From: an uncultured Selenomonadaceae bacterium
GTDB taxonomy: Bacteria > Bacillota > Negativicutes > Selenomonadales > Selenomonadaceae
NCBI GenBank assembly: GCA_905234395.1
Contig: CAJOHG010000035.1
Location: 1 to 44,639 of the forward strand
Direction of reading: 5' to 3'
Length of the DNA: 44,639 bases
Part shown: piece by piece, positions 17,038 through 25,456 of the stretch
How the letters are laid out: every line of letters starts with the position of its first letter
How positions within the stretch are numbered: position 1 is the first letter of the stretch
The notes under the pieces: model-generated
Database searches by the model: none
What the model was told of the DNA's origin: nothing
The model's input: only the letters and a program-made list of their open reading frames with translations
Position numbers and translations under genes: made by a program

Positions 17038-18140
17038 ATGCCAATTAATAACACCCCCCCCCGTCAACCATTTCAGTTTCCGTAGTTATCCCAATGTACA
17101 ACGCGGAGAAATACATTGGAGCATTGCTTGAAAGCATTTTGAATCAGACGTTCCCGAATTTTGAAGTGATTGTTGTAGACGACTGCTCAACCGATAATTC
17201 CGTCGCGATTGTCGAAAGTTATGCGGAAAAGTTCGGCGGACGATTGAAACTCTCTCACATGAAAAAAAATTCCGGCGGACCCGGTGCGCCGACGAATAAG
17301 GGCATTGCTCACTCTTGCGGCAAATATATTTGGGCAGTGGACAACGACGATTTATTGACAAACAACGCGCTTGAATTCCTCTATAATATGGCAGAACAAT
17401 TTAATACGGACGTCGTGTACATGGACAGTATTTTTATCTGCAAAAGTGAGGATCCAAATGATCCTTTGCCAAATTCGGAAAAACTTATGCCGGCATTCGG
17501 AAAAGTGGTCGAGCCTGTTTTTGACCCGGAAGACGTTAGAGCGCGGATAAAACTCTATTGCTCGCGCACCAGTGTCACGGGTTGGCGCAGATTTGTCAGG
17601 CGCGAATTCCTTATCGAGAATGAAATAATTTTTCCGGAAAACCTCAAGGCGTCGCAAGACATAATCTGGACGATAGAATTAATTTTTTATGCGAATCGTC
17701 ACTTGCGAATTTCGGAGCCGCTTTACATATGGCGCAGAGGTCACAATTCAATTACGGGAATCAAACGTTCACCTGTCGACAGCGTAAAATATTGGGGCGA
17801 TTTGCTTGCAAAAAACGTGGAACAGCTTTGCAAGTTTTTTAAAGCTCAAAAGTTCTTTCAAGAAAATCCGCAATATGGCTGGCTGTTACTTGATTGGCTT
17901 GAGCGACGTTACTCAAAACGTTTTAACGGTACCTTCTTGTCATTGCCGGCTTATAAAATTCAAAAAATTTTAGAGGAGCTTTTCGTGGAAGAGTTTGGCG
18001 AACACGGAGAAGTAATTTCGGCACTTTGCGCGTCGGTTTATACAGGGCGATATAGAGAGAAAAAATATCTCGATGAAATTAAAAACTTGAAAAACCGAAT
18101 AGCCGAACTTGAAAATCAGTTGGCGGAATCGACGAATTGA
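17038..18140 (+). pseudogene. Family 2 glycosyltransferase, out of frame at a C9 tract (possible phase-OFF state)
   Basis: The ATG at 17038 has AAAGGAAAA upstream and opens a frame that meets a nine-C tract at 17054-17062, then stops at 17083. One extra C would join this start to the long frame: MPINNTPPPSTIS then VSVVIPMYNAEKYIGALL, restoring the first beta strand of a GT-A fold. The downstream frame continues with VDDCSTDNSVAIVES and the DxD-like WAVDNDDLL, and ends in a coiled coil (about the last 25 residues). The next ATG, 17094, would truncate the essential VSVVIP strand. Family 2 enzymes transfer sugars from nucleotide donors; target unknown. The gene lies between rimI and an EamA transporter. 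Reversible slippage or an assembly error are both possible. Confidence 0.8.
17054..17062 (+). repeat. Poly-C tract (C9) in the glycosyltransferase start region
   Basis: Nine consecutive C bases, six codons into the ORF. The gene is in frame with 10 (or 7) C and out of frame with 9, the arrangement of a slipped-strand contingency locus. Confidence 0.95.
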
Positions 18141-18154
18141 AAGGAGTTTTGTCA

Positions 18155-19033
18155 TTGCAGATTAAAGGCACACTGATGCTTTTGGGCGCGGCATTTTTTT
18201 GGGGAACGACCTTCGTTGCGCAATCGACGGGCATGGACGGTTTGGAGCCATTTTCCTATGCGGCGGGCAGATATTTAATCGGTTTCCTGTCGTTGGCAGT
18301 GTTGCTGATTTTCACGCGTCGACAGCGGGCTAAAGAACGTCGGCAGAAAAATTATCGGCGCGGATTCGCAATCGGATTGATAATCGGGCTTGTATTGTTT
18401 ATCGCCAGCTCAATGCAACAAGTCGCCCTGCAGTATTCCACGGCGGGCAAAGCGGCGTTCATCACGTGCCTTTATATCGTCTTCGTGCCACTCGGCGCAA
18501 AACTTCTGGGCAAAATAATTCGTCGTGAAAACTGGATCGGCGCGGCATTGGCATTAATCGGCTTGTATCTGTTGGCAGTCGGCGAAGGTTTCTCAATTCA
18601 AATCGGCGACGCAATTTTATTCGTGAGCGCGTTCTTTTGGACGGCGCACATACTTTTGGCAGACAGATTCGCAAACAAAGTCGACGTTATCGAAATGTCC
18701 GCCGCGCAGATTTTCACAACGCTGATATTGAGTTCCGTTGTAATGTTCGCGCTTGAGACACCGACGTTGCCTGCAATGTTCGACGCATGGTTCCCGATAT
18801 TTTACGGCGGCTTGATGAGTTCGGGCATTGCGTTCACGTTGCAACTTTACGGTCAAAAATACGCGGAGCCTTCGACGGCGGCAATTTTGATGAGTTTCGA
18901 GGCGATCTTCGGAGCATTGGCAGGTTGGTTTTTCTTGAACGAAGTCATGAGCTCGCGGGAAATTTTCGGTTGCGTGCTGATGTTAATCGGAATGCTCGCG
19001 ACGCAATGGACGCTAATCAAACGGAGTTTATAA
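18155..19033 (+). CDS. EamA/DMT-family transporter
   Basis: An integral membrane permease of about 292 residues with ten predicted helices arranged as two EamA repeats (GTLMLLGAAFFWGTTFVAQ at the start of the first; GDAILFVSAFFWTAHILLAD at the start of the second). The family exports or imports metabolites, often amino acids or nucleotide sugars; the substrate is not predictable here. I start at the TTG at 18155 because AAGGAG at 18141-18146 is eight to nine bases before it; other in-frame TTGs at 18137 and 18149 are too close. It overlaps or abuts the glycosyltransferase end. Confidence 0.88.
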   Translation: MQIKGTLMLLGAAFFWGTTFVAQSTGMDGLEPFSYAAGRYLIGFLSLAVLLIFTRRQRAKERRQKNYRRGFAIGLIIGLVLFIASSMQQVALQYSTAGKAAFITCLYIVFVPLGAKLLGKIIRRENWIGAALALIGLYLLAVGEGFSIQIGDAILFVSAFFWTAHILLADRFANKVDVIEMSAAQIFTTLILSSVVMFALETPTLPAMFDAWFPIFYGGLMSSGIAFTLQLYGQKYAEPSTAAILMSFEAIFGALAGWFFLNEVMSSREIFGCVLMLIGMLATQWTLIKRSL

Positions 19034-19051
19034 AATTGGAGGCGAATTTTT

Positions 19052-19333
19052 ATGAGCGATTTACCGGCAAACGTCAGGCAGGCACTTGAACATTATCGCA
19101 ACCCGCCGAACAAATTGCGCTCGGTGCAGGAAATTACCGCTCGTTACAATCAATCGCTGGAGACTTACAAAAAAATTTGCTTTACGTCGGGCGACGTTCG
19201 CGATCAGAAAATTGCCACGCACGCCGAAATTAAAATGCTCGGTTGGGTCTTGGGCAAGCCCGAAAAGGACGTTATCAAGGACATAACCGAACATTCAAAC
19301 CGTGTCATTTATCCCGGTCAATTCCAAAAATGA
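19052..19333 (+). CDS. Small conserved-looking protein of unknown function
   Basis: A 93-residue soluble protein starting SDLPANVRQALEHYRNPP. I do not recognise a family. It is mostly helical with two cysteine-free halves except C43 and has no signal peptide. GGAGG precedes the ATG by 8-9 bases, and its stop overlaps the start of the next gene (ATGA), so the two are probably translated together. Confidence 0.75.
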   Translation: MSDLPANVRQALEHYRNPPNKLRSVQEITARYNQSLETYKKICFTSGDVRDQKIATHAEIKMLGWVLGKPEKDVIKDITEHSNRVIYPGQFQK

Positions 19334-19866
19334 ACGAGTTGCGCGAATTGGAAAAGCTCCTTGACACGGAGAAAAGCGAGTTCCGAAAATTTTCGCGGAA
19401 GTTTTATTTCATCGCGGTCGCCGTATTTTTAACGCTGTCATTTGCAGTCGTGCTCTATCCAAAATCAAACACGCCGCCGAGTTGGCACGAAGAAATTTTC
19501 CCGTCAAACGCATTGAGCTACATCAAAGACGGTGAACTTGTCGCACTGGCAGACGGCGATTATCCTCTTGCAATGCCGCCCGAAGGAACTTTCGTCGGGG
19601 AAGTCGCGCCGATGCTTTTGGTCGAAGTTGACGGCACGTATTATCCGCTGAATATCGTCGACGATTCAATCATTCCGCGCCATGGAAAACTTTTGCCGCT
19701 GAAAATTTTGTTCGGATTCACGTCCGCACACGTCGAGAACACTCTGCATTACCAAGAAAAAACCGGCAACGACGCGCGTGCCGATTATCGGAAGAAAGCG
19801 TTCTATTTTCTGCGCGTCGAATCCGGTTTCGGTCACGTTCAACGCGGTTTCGTTATCAAAGATTAA
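19330..19866 (+). CDS. Single-pass membrane protein of unknown function
   Basis: A 178-residue protein starting NELRELEKLLDTEKSEF. One hydrophobic helix at about 25-45 (FYFIAVAVFLTLSFAVVL) anchors it, with the rest outside. The extracytoplasmic part contains VEVDGTYYPLNIVDDSIIPR, which looks like a small beta domain. The ATG is placed at 19330, overlapping the stop of the preceding gene; an in-frame extension to 19243 lacks support. Its end overlaps the convergent secreted-protein gene by four bases. No family recognised. Confidence 0.75.
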   Translation: MNELRELEKLLDTEKSEFRKFSRKFYFIAVAVFLTLSFAVVLYPKSNTPPSWHEEIFPSNALSYIKDGELVALADGDYPLAMPPEGTFVGEVAPMLLVEVDGTYYPLNIVDDSIIPRHGKLLPLKILFGFTSAHVENTLHYQEKTGNDARADYRKKAFYFLRVESGFGHVQRGFVIKD

Positions 19867-20171
19867 TTCTCGGATTTTGGCGGTTTTTTATGCGGCGGCG
19901 GTGCACGATGTTCTCTGTCGCGATTTTGCGGAGGTGCACCTTTTGGCGGGTTGTTATCTTGCGGTTCGTCCGGCATCACCGTGTCGCGAAATTTTGTCCA
20001 AAAATCCAAATGTATCAGTGATAATTCGTCCGCACAGAGCGGATATTTTTTTTCTGTCGTGAAAGTTCCTGCGTGACAGAAATTTGCGGCTTCGGCGGAC
20101 TCAAAGTCAACGAAAAATATTGCGCTGACAACTGCCGCCGCCAATATTAAATTTTTCGCTAACCTTCTCAT
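19863..20171 (-). CDS. Small secreted protein with Pro-rich basic tail
   Basis: A 102-residue protein with a clear signal peptide (RRLAKNLILAAAVVSAIFF, cleavage near ESAEA-ANF). The mature part has two cysteines (C32 and C46, possible disulfide), an aromatic LIHLDFWTKFRD segment and a C-terminal third rich in Pro, Asn, Lys and Arg (DNNPPKGAPPQNRDREHRAP). No known family. It follows another Pro/Arg-rich secreted protein on the same strand. Confidence 0.65.
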   Translation of the reverse strand: MRRLAKNLILAAAVVSAIFFVDFESAEAANFCHAGTFTTEKKYPLCADELSLIHLDFWTKFRDTVMPDEPQDNNPPKGAPPQNRDREHRAPPPHKKPPKSEN

Positions 20172-20193
20172 TCGAGTTCATTCCTTAGTGAAT

Positions 20194-20508
20194 TTATTTG
20201 CGCAGACTTTGAGGCGGTTGAAAATTTTTTGCTCTGCCGCTGCCGCGATTGTCTTTGGAAGGACGTGCTCTGCCGGGAGCTTGTCGCAACGACGGTTGGG
20301 CGGGACGGCGCGGTGCATATTCGCGTTGCGGAGTATTTTTTCGGCGCGGAACATCAATCGGCGGGACAAATCGGCGGTGACGTTGCGGAACAATATTTGC
20401 CTGTTCTATAACATTTATCGAATAAATTTTCAAGTCCGCTGCCTCGCCCGTGCTCGCGAAAAAAATTATAAGTGCGAACACCGTCAAGATTTTTGCCAAA
20501 TTTTTCAT
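20194..20508 (-). CDS. Small secreted Pro/Arg-rich protein
   Basis: A 104-residue protein with signal peptide KNLAKILTVFALIIFFASTGEA, then a basic, proline- and arginine-rich low-complexity mature chain (PQRHRRFVPPIDVPRRKN and similar). The ATG at 20508 has GGAGG about 8 bases upstream; longer in-frame readings toward 20679 are not supported. The extended chain could bind nucleic acid, anionic polymers or the wall, but this is a guess from composition. No homolog recognised. Confidence 0.65.
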   Translation of the reverse strand: MKNLAKILTVFALIIFFASTGEAADLKIYSINVIEQANIVPQRHRRFVPPIDVPRRKNTPQREYAPRRPAQPSLRQAPGRARPSKDNRGSGRAKNFQPPQSLRK

Positions 20509-20552
20509 TAAAAATCCTCCACAAGGAACACCGCAGAAATTTTGTCGGTTGC

Positions 20553-20651
20553 TCAAGCCAAATCTTTTACCAAGAAGATTACGAGCAGAGTGCCGACAAT
20601 TTCGTGCGGAAGACCAAGAGCGATTCCGATTAGTACCAATATCAGCAACAT
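20553..20651 (-). CDS. 32-residue hydrophobic peptide
   Basis: A short ORF with a strong GGGAGGG site 6-7 bases before its ATG. It encodes a single membrane span (MLLILVLIGIALGLPHEIVG followed by TLLVIFLVKDLA), nearly all hydrophobic with one Lys-Asp near the end. It lies 44 bases upstream of the Pro/Arg-rich secreted gene on the same strand. It could be a small membrane protein or a type I toxin-like peptide; only position and RBS support it. Confidence 0.5.
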   Translation of the reverse strand: MLLILVLIGIALGLPHEIVGTLLVIFLVKDLA

Positions 20652-20762
20652 GCGAATCCCTCCCTTGCCAACGCTTCATGCTGAAATGATTCTACAAATT
20701 TTTGCCGCGATTGTCATTAGGGCAGGATTAAAAAAGGCATTCGGCAAATTGACGAGCGCAAC

Positions 20763-20792
20763 TTGACAAGGGCTTTTTCAGTCGGTTATCAT
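20763..20792 (+). promoter_or_regulatory. Promoter before the VanY-like pseudogene
   Basis: TTGACA at 20763-20768 and TATCAT at 20787-20792, spacer 18 bases, about 30 bases before the presumed TTG start at 20824. Confidence 0.6.
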
Positions 20793-20823
20793 AATGAAAA
20801 TTTTATGCAAAGGAGTGAATCAG

Positions 20824-21403
20824 TTGGAAGGGTTCAGCATTTCGGAGATTAATGATAAAATTTTTTCGCGCATCGCCGGCAAATCGTTCAAGGTCAACTG
20901 CACGGTGCCGCCAAGTGAATTGCGTTACGTCGAACTTTTGCACAAAGACTTGAGCGGAAAAATTCTGCGCGGCGAAATGATTTGCAACGTTCGCATTGCC
21001 GATGACCTGCTTGACATTTTCCAAAAACTTTTCGCGGCGAGCTACCCGATTGAAAAAGTTCATCTTATCGACGAGTACAACGCCGACGACGAACTTTCCA
21101 TGCAATTCGTCGTGTTTCAATTTCCGATTCGTATCGTTCACGCAGAGAATTTCGCGGCACGGCTACGGCTTGGCTGTCGACATCAATCCGCTTTACAATC
21201 CGTATATCAAGACCGTTGACGGCAAGAAAGTTATCGCGCCCGACAATTCCGCCGACTACGAGGATCGCACGAAAAATTTTCCGTACAAAATTACTGCGGA
21301 CGATTTGTGTTGCCGACTCTTCCGCGAAAAAAATTTTCTTTGGGGCGGTGACTGTTGGAGCGACGAAAAAGACTATCAACACTTTTTTATCGCTGAAGAT
21401 TGA
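20824..21403 (+). pseudogene. VanY/M15-type D-Ala-D-Ala carboxypeptidase, frameshifted
   Basis: Two overlapping frames together make one M15-family peptidase. The first (TTG 20824, AAAGGAG upstream) covers SELRYVELLHKDLSGKIL and IADDLLDIFQKLF up to DEYNADDELSM. The second picks up just after, near 21103, with NSSCFNFRFVSFTQR, then SRHGYGLAVDINPLYNPY containing the zinc-binding SxHxxGxAxD motif, and ends in CWSDEKDYQHF with the third metal ligand. About one base (net) is lost between them. Such enzymes trim peptidoglycan stem peptides. As written only a short inactive product would be made. Decay or sequencing error are both possible. Confidence 0.75.
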
Positions 21404-21422
21404 TTGAAGAGAGGATTTACTG

Positions 21423-23072
21423 ATGAAAAAAATTTTTATGTTGCTGATGATTTGCGCGCTGCTGATGATGACAGGTTGCGGCGGCGATTCAAATTCCGAA
21501 AAAAAATTGAGCGTCATGCTCGAATCAAATATCGTGTCGCTCGACAGCGGCAAATGCACCGACAGCGCGTCGTTTGAAATGATTGCCAACTGCATTGACG
21601 GCTTGATGCAACTCGACGCAAACGGCAAACCGATTCCCGCCATTGCCGAGAGTTTCGACGTGTCCGAGGACGGCAAGACTTATACATTCCACTTGCGCGA
21701 CGCGAAATGGGCTAACGGCGATCCTGTCACCGCCGATGATTTTGTATTCGCGTGGCGTCGTCACTGTCAAAAGGCGGAAGAATACGCTTACATCATGGGC
21801 AATACCGTCGCTTGCGTGAAAAATGCCGACGCGGTTACCAAAGGTGCCGACCCGAAAACTTTGGGAGTTTCTGCGCCCGATGCGAAAACTTTTGTCGTTG
21901 AACTCGATGCGCCCGTTCCGTTTTTCCCTGCGTTGATGAGTTTCCCGACATTCTATCCGATTAACGAGAAATTTTACAACAGTCTTGCCGAGGGCAGTTA
22001 CGGCACGACGCCCGAAACTTTTCTGTCGAACGGCGCATTTGTCTTGACGGAATATTTGCCGGGTGCCGCGAACATTCAGCTCAAGAAAAATGCCGACTAT
22101 TGGAACGCCGACAAAGTTTCGTTGAGCGATTGGCAATATCAAGTCGTAAGCTCGTCCGACAACGCGTTGACCGCATTCAAGAACGGCACGCTTAACGTTG
22201 CGGTTATCAGCGGCAGTCAAGTCGAACACGTCGCAAAAGACGCCGACCTTGCCAAAAATCTGCAGAGCGTTCCTTCCGGCGCGTTGAGTTACGTTTCTTT
22301 CAACCAAGACCCGAAAAATCATCATGCGGGCGCACTTGCCAATGTCAATCTTCGACTTGCAATTTCAAATGCCGTTGATCGCGAATCACTCACGGAAAAT
22401 TACGTCATGAACGGTTCCACGCCGACTTACACCGCAATTCCGATTCACTTCGCGCCAAATGCAAAGACCGGAAAATTTTTCGCCGAAGATCAAAAGCAAT
22501 TCGCCGATGTTGTAAGCTTTGACGTTACAAAAGCTCAAGAATATCTCGCTAAGGCAAAAGAGGAACTCGGCAAGGACAGCTTTGAATTTGATTTGATTTA
22601 CGCAAATGACAGCGGCAACACGGTTGTCAAAGTCGTGCAGGCGATTAAGTCGCAAGTCGAAGAAAATTTGCCCGGCGTCGTCTTGAAGTTGCAACCTATG
22701 CCCAAAGCCGAATATCTCGACAAACTCACGACGAACAGCTACGATATTGCCGTGGCGAATTGGGTGCCCGATTATGATGACCCGATGACGTTTTTCACGC
22801 TGTGGACGACTTCCGGCTGTGAAATTTCCGAACATTGGAGCAACGCCGATTACGACAAAATTATCACCGATTGTTCGACTGGCGACCTTGCCGCCGATTA
22901 CGACGCTCGTTGGCAGGCAATGTACGACGCCGAAAAAATTTTGCTTGAGAACGCCGTTATCGCTCCGCTTTACACAAACGCAAACGCCGTGTTGATCTCT
23001 CCGAACGTCAGCGGCATTGAATTCCACGTTGCGGGCGTCGGACGCGTTTTCAAATCTGTGACGCTCAAATAA
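21423..23072 (+). CDS. Peptide ABC transporter substrate-binding lipoprotein (OppA type)
   Basis: A 549-residue extracytoplasmic solute-binding protein of the SBP_bac_5 family. The signal ends in a lipobox LMMTG-C19, so it is lipid-anchored. Family segments are visible: AESFDVSEDGKTYTFHLRD, AKWANGDPVTADDFVFAWRR and FKNGTLNVAV, then NVNLRLAISNAVDRESL. It binds oligopeptides or similar ligands for import. No permease or ATPase genes are adjacent, so it is an orphan binding protein that presumably works with an Opp system elsewhere. It ends just before the repeat that precedes hsdR. Confidence 0.93.
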   Translation: MKKIFMLLMICALLMMTGCGGDSNSEKKLSVMLESNIVSLDSGKCTDSASFEMIANCIDGLMQLDANGKPIPAIAESFDVSEDGKTYTFHLRDAKWANGDPVTADDFVFAWRRHCQKAEEYAYIMGNTVACVKNADAVTKGADPKTLGVSAPDAKTFVVELDAPVPFFPALMSFPTFYPINEKFYNSLAEGSYGTTPETFLSNGAFVLTEYLPGAANIQLKKNADYWNADKVSLSDWQYQVVSSSDNALTAFKNGTLNVAVISGSQVEHVAKDADLAKNLQSVPSGALSYVSFNQDPKNHHAGALANVNLRLAISNAVDRESLTENYVMNGSTPTYTAIPIHFAPNAKTGKFFAEDQKQFADVVSFDVTKAQEYLAKAKEELGKDSFEFDLIYANDSGNTVVKVVQAIKSQVEENLPGVVLKLQPMPKAEYLDKLTTNSYDIAVANWVPDYDDPMTFFTLWTTSGCEISEHWSNADYDKIITDCSTGDLAADYDARWQAMYDAEKILLENAVIAPLYTNANAVLISPNVSGIEFHVAGVGRVFKSVTLK

Positions 23073-23095
23073 TCTTGCGCTTTACAAAACAAAAT

Positions 23096-23123
23096 CCCTT
23101 CCGATAATCGGTTGGGATTTTTT
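23096..23123 (+). repeat. Terminator-like repeat, left copy (flanks the hsd operon)
   Basis: The 28-base unit, from CCCTTCCGATAATCGG through TTGGGATTTTTT, is repeated at 28395-28422. Here AATCCC pairs with GGGATT, with CCGA/TCGG inside and a T-run after, so it also terminates oppA. Confidence 0.85.
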
Positions 23124-23136
23124 GTTTGAAATTTCG

Positions 23137-23145
23137 TGATATAAT
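23137..23145 (+). promoter_or_regulatory. Extended -10 promoter of hsdR
   Basis: TGA-TATAAT (TGnTATAAT form) lies 34 bases before the hsdR ATG at 23180. There is no good -35 box. Confidence 0.6.
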
Positions 23146-23179
23146 CAACGCGCATTCAAGAACTTTCGAGGATTTTGTT

Positions 23180-25447
23180 ATGGACAATCTTTCCGAAGAG
23201 GACATCAAATTCCGTTGCATTTCTCCTGCGCTTGAAAAATCCGGTTGGAAAAAAGATCACATTCGCATGGAGTATCATTTTACCGACGGTCAAATTTTCG
23301 TCAGAGATTCTGTCGTCGAACGCGGCAAAAGTAAAAAGGCTGATTATCTTTTGCTCAAAGACGGCAAGTTTCAGCTTGCTGTCGTTGAGGCAAAAAAATT
23401 TGAATACACGGCGGACAAAGGTCTGCAACAAGCGATAAGTTACGCCTCTATTCTGAACGTGCCCTTTGCTTATTCCTCGAACGGAAAAAAATTTATCGAA
23501 CACGATTTTTTAACCGGCATGGAACGCGAATTTTCAATGGACGATTTTCCTGCCGAAGATGAACTTTGGCGTCGTTACTGCGATAACAAAAAAATTTCTC
23601 CCGCGCAGGAAAAAATTATCCTCACGCCCGACCACTACGAATCGGTTAAAGATAAGACCGCGCGATATTATCAGCGCATCGTCATTGACAATGTTATTCA
23701 AGCCGTCACGGCAGGACAGCGACGATTGTTGATTGTTTTGGCGACGGGCACCGGCAAGACTTTCATCGCCTTTCAAATCGTCTGGAAACTTTTGCGCGCC
23801 AAAGTCGTTCGCAGAGTGCTCTATCTTTCCGACAGAAATAATTTGATTGACCAAACAATGAATCAGGATTTCAAGCCGCTCGAAAATGTCATGCACAAGA
23901 TAAAAAATAAGCAACTCGACAGTTCCTATCAAGTCTTCATGAGTTTGTATCATCAACTCGCGGGCGAAGATGACGCGGAACCTTTTCGACAATTCAAGCC
24001 CGAATTTTTTGACTTGATTATTGTTGACGAATGTCATCGCGGCAGCGCGAAGGCTGATTCGGAGTGGCGAAAAATTTTGGACTACTTTAACTCGGCAATT
24101 CACATCGGACTGACTGCCACGCCTAAAGAAACCGGCGACGTTAGCAACAAAACTTATTTCGGCGAACCGATTTACACTTACAGCTTGAAGCAAGGGATTC
24201 TCGACGGTTTTCTCGCGCCGTATCAAGTCATCAAGGTGAACATCGACAAAGACTTGACGGGCTGGCGACCGCACGGCGAACATATCGACATTGACGGCAA
24301 AAATCTGCCCGATAAAAATTTCGTGCAAACCGATTTCGATTCACGGCTTTTCATTGAAGAGCGCACAAAATTGGTTGCCGCCCGAATCACCGCGTGGCTT
24401 AAAGAAAACGGACGATTCAGCAAGACGATTGTTTTTTGCATGAACACTGAACACGCCGATTTGATGCGCCGCGCATTGATTAACGAAAATTCCGACCTTG
24501 TCCGCGAAATTCCAAATTACGTGATGAAAATTACCGGCGACGACGACGAGGGCAAGAAACAACTCGAATACTTTATCCAACCGGACAACACGCCGCCAAT
24601 CATTGCCACGACCGCCGAACTTTTATCCACGGGCGTCGATTGCAAAACCGTCAAGCTTATCGTCATCGACAAGTTTATCGAATCAATGATAATGTTCAAA
24701 CAGATTATCGGCAGAGGCACCAGACTTTTTCCGCGATACGACAAAAATTTTTTCACAATCATGGATTTTCGCAATGCCACCGAAAAATTTTATGATCCCG
24801 ACTTTGACGGCGACCCGGAAATTATTTTCACTGCGTCCGCTAAACATGAGAAAAAAATTCCGCCCGAAGAAAATTCGACGGAAAAATATCACGTGCGCGG
24901 CGTCGACGTTCAAATTATCAATGAGTCTGTCTCTTTCGTCGGCAAGGACGGCAAACTCATCACGGAAAATCTTATCGACTACACGCGCAAAAATATTCTG
25001 GGCAAGTACAGCGATTTGAAAACTTTTCTGCAGGAATGGAACTCGGCAGTTAAAAAACAGGCTGTGCTCGACGAATTGACCGCCGAAGGAATTTTTCTTG
25101 CCTTGTTGCGCGACGCTTACAAATTCGACAAGAATTTTGACGACTTTGATTTGATTCTGCATGTTGCTTACGGGCGACAATCCAAGACTCGACATCAACG
25201 CGCCAAAGCCGTTAAAAATTCAGACGCGCTGAAAAATTTTCCCGATAAGTGCCGCGCCGTACTCAACGCACTTTTGGACAAATATTCAAGCAACGGAATC
25301 GGCGAGCTTGAAAATCTGCAAGTGCTTAAAAATTCTCCGTTCAACTCTATCGGCAGTCCCGGCAACATCGTAAAACTTTTCGGCGGCAAGGAAAAATATT
25401 TGCAAGCCGTCCGACTTCTTACCGATCTAATTTATCAAGCGGCATGA
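23180..25447 (+). CDS. hsdR: Type I restriction enzyme, endonuclease/translocase subunit HsdR
   Basis: A 755-residue motor subunit. The N-terminal nuclease region has the PD-(D/E)xK-like pattern ADYLLLKDGKFQLAVVEAKK at about 54-73. The helicase core follows: Walker A LATGTGKTFIAFQ near 187, the DEAD-like box VDECHRGS near 283, TATP soon after, and motif VI GRGTRLFPR near 510. HsdR translocates DNA with ATP and cuts at collision points. I start at ATG 23180 because GAGG lies nine bases upstream; the frame is open to 23126. It is followed by hsdM after 9 bases. Confidence 0.95.
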   Translation: MDNLSEEDIKFRCISPALEKSGWKKDHIRMEYHFTDGQIFVRDSVVERGKSKKADYLLLKDGKFQLAVVEAKKFEYTADKGLQQAISYASILNVPFAYSSNGKKFIEHDFLTGMEREFSMDDFPAEDELWRRYCDNKKISPAQEKIILTPDHYESVKDKTARYYQRIVIDNVIQAVTAGQRRLLIVLATGTGKTFIAFQIVWKLLRAKVVRRVLYLSDRNNLIDQTMNQDFKPLENVMHKIKNKQLDSSYQVFMSLYHQLAGEDDAEPFRQFKPEFFDLIIVDECHRGSAKADSEWRKILDYFNSAIHIGLTATPKETGDVSNKTYFGEPIYTYSLKQGILDGFLAPYQVIKVNIDKDLTGWRPHGEHIDIDGKNLPDKNFVQTDFDSRLFIEERTKLVAARITAWLKENGRFSKTIVFCMNTEHADLMRRALINENSDLVREIPNYVMKITGDDDEGKKQLEYFIQPDNTPPIIATTAELLSTGVDCKTVKLIVIDKFIESMIMFKQIIGRGTRLFPRYDKNFFTIMDFRNATEKFYDPDFDGDPEIIFTASAKHEKKIPPEENSTEKYHVRGVDVQIINESVSFVGKDGKLITENLIDYTRKNILGKYSDLKTFLQEWNSAVKKQAVLDELTAEGIFLALLRDAYKFDKNFDDFDLILHVAYGRQSKTRHQRAKAVKNSDALKNFPDKCRAVLNALLDKYSSNGIGELENLQVLKNSPFNSIGSPGNIVKLFGGKEKYLQAVRLLTDLIYQAA

Positions 25448-25456
25448 GGTGACAAA

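Noticed and set aside
17094..18140. Intact shorter glycosyltransferase starting at ATG 17094
   Set aside because: That start lacks a ribosome-binding site and would remove the first strand (VSVVIP) of the fold.
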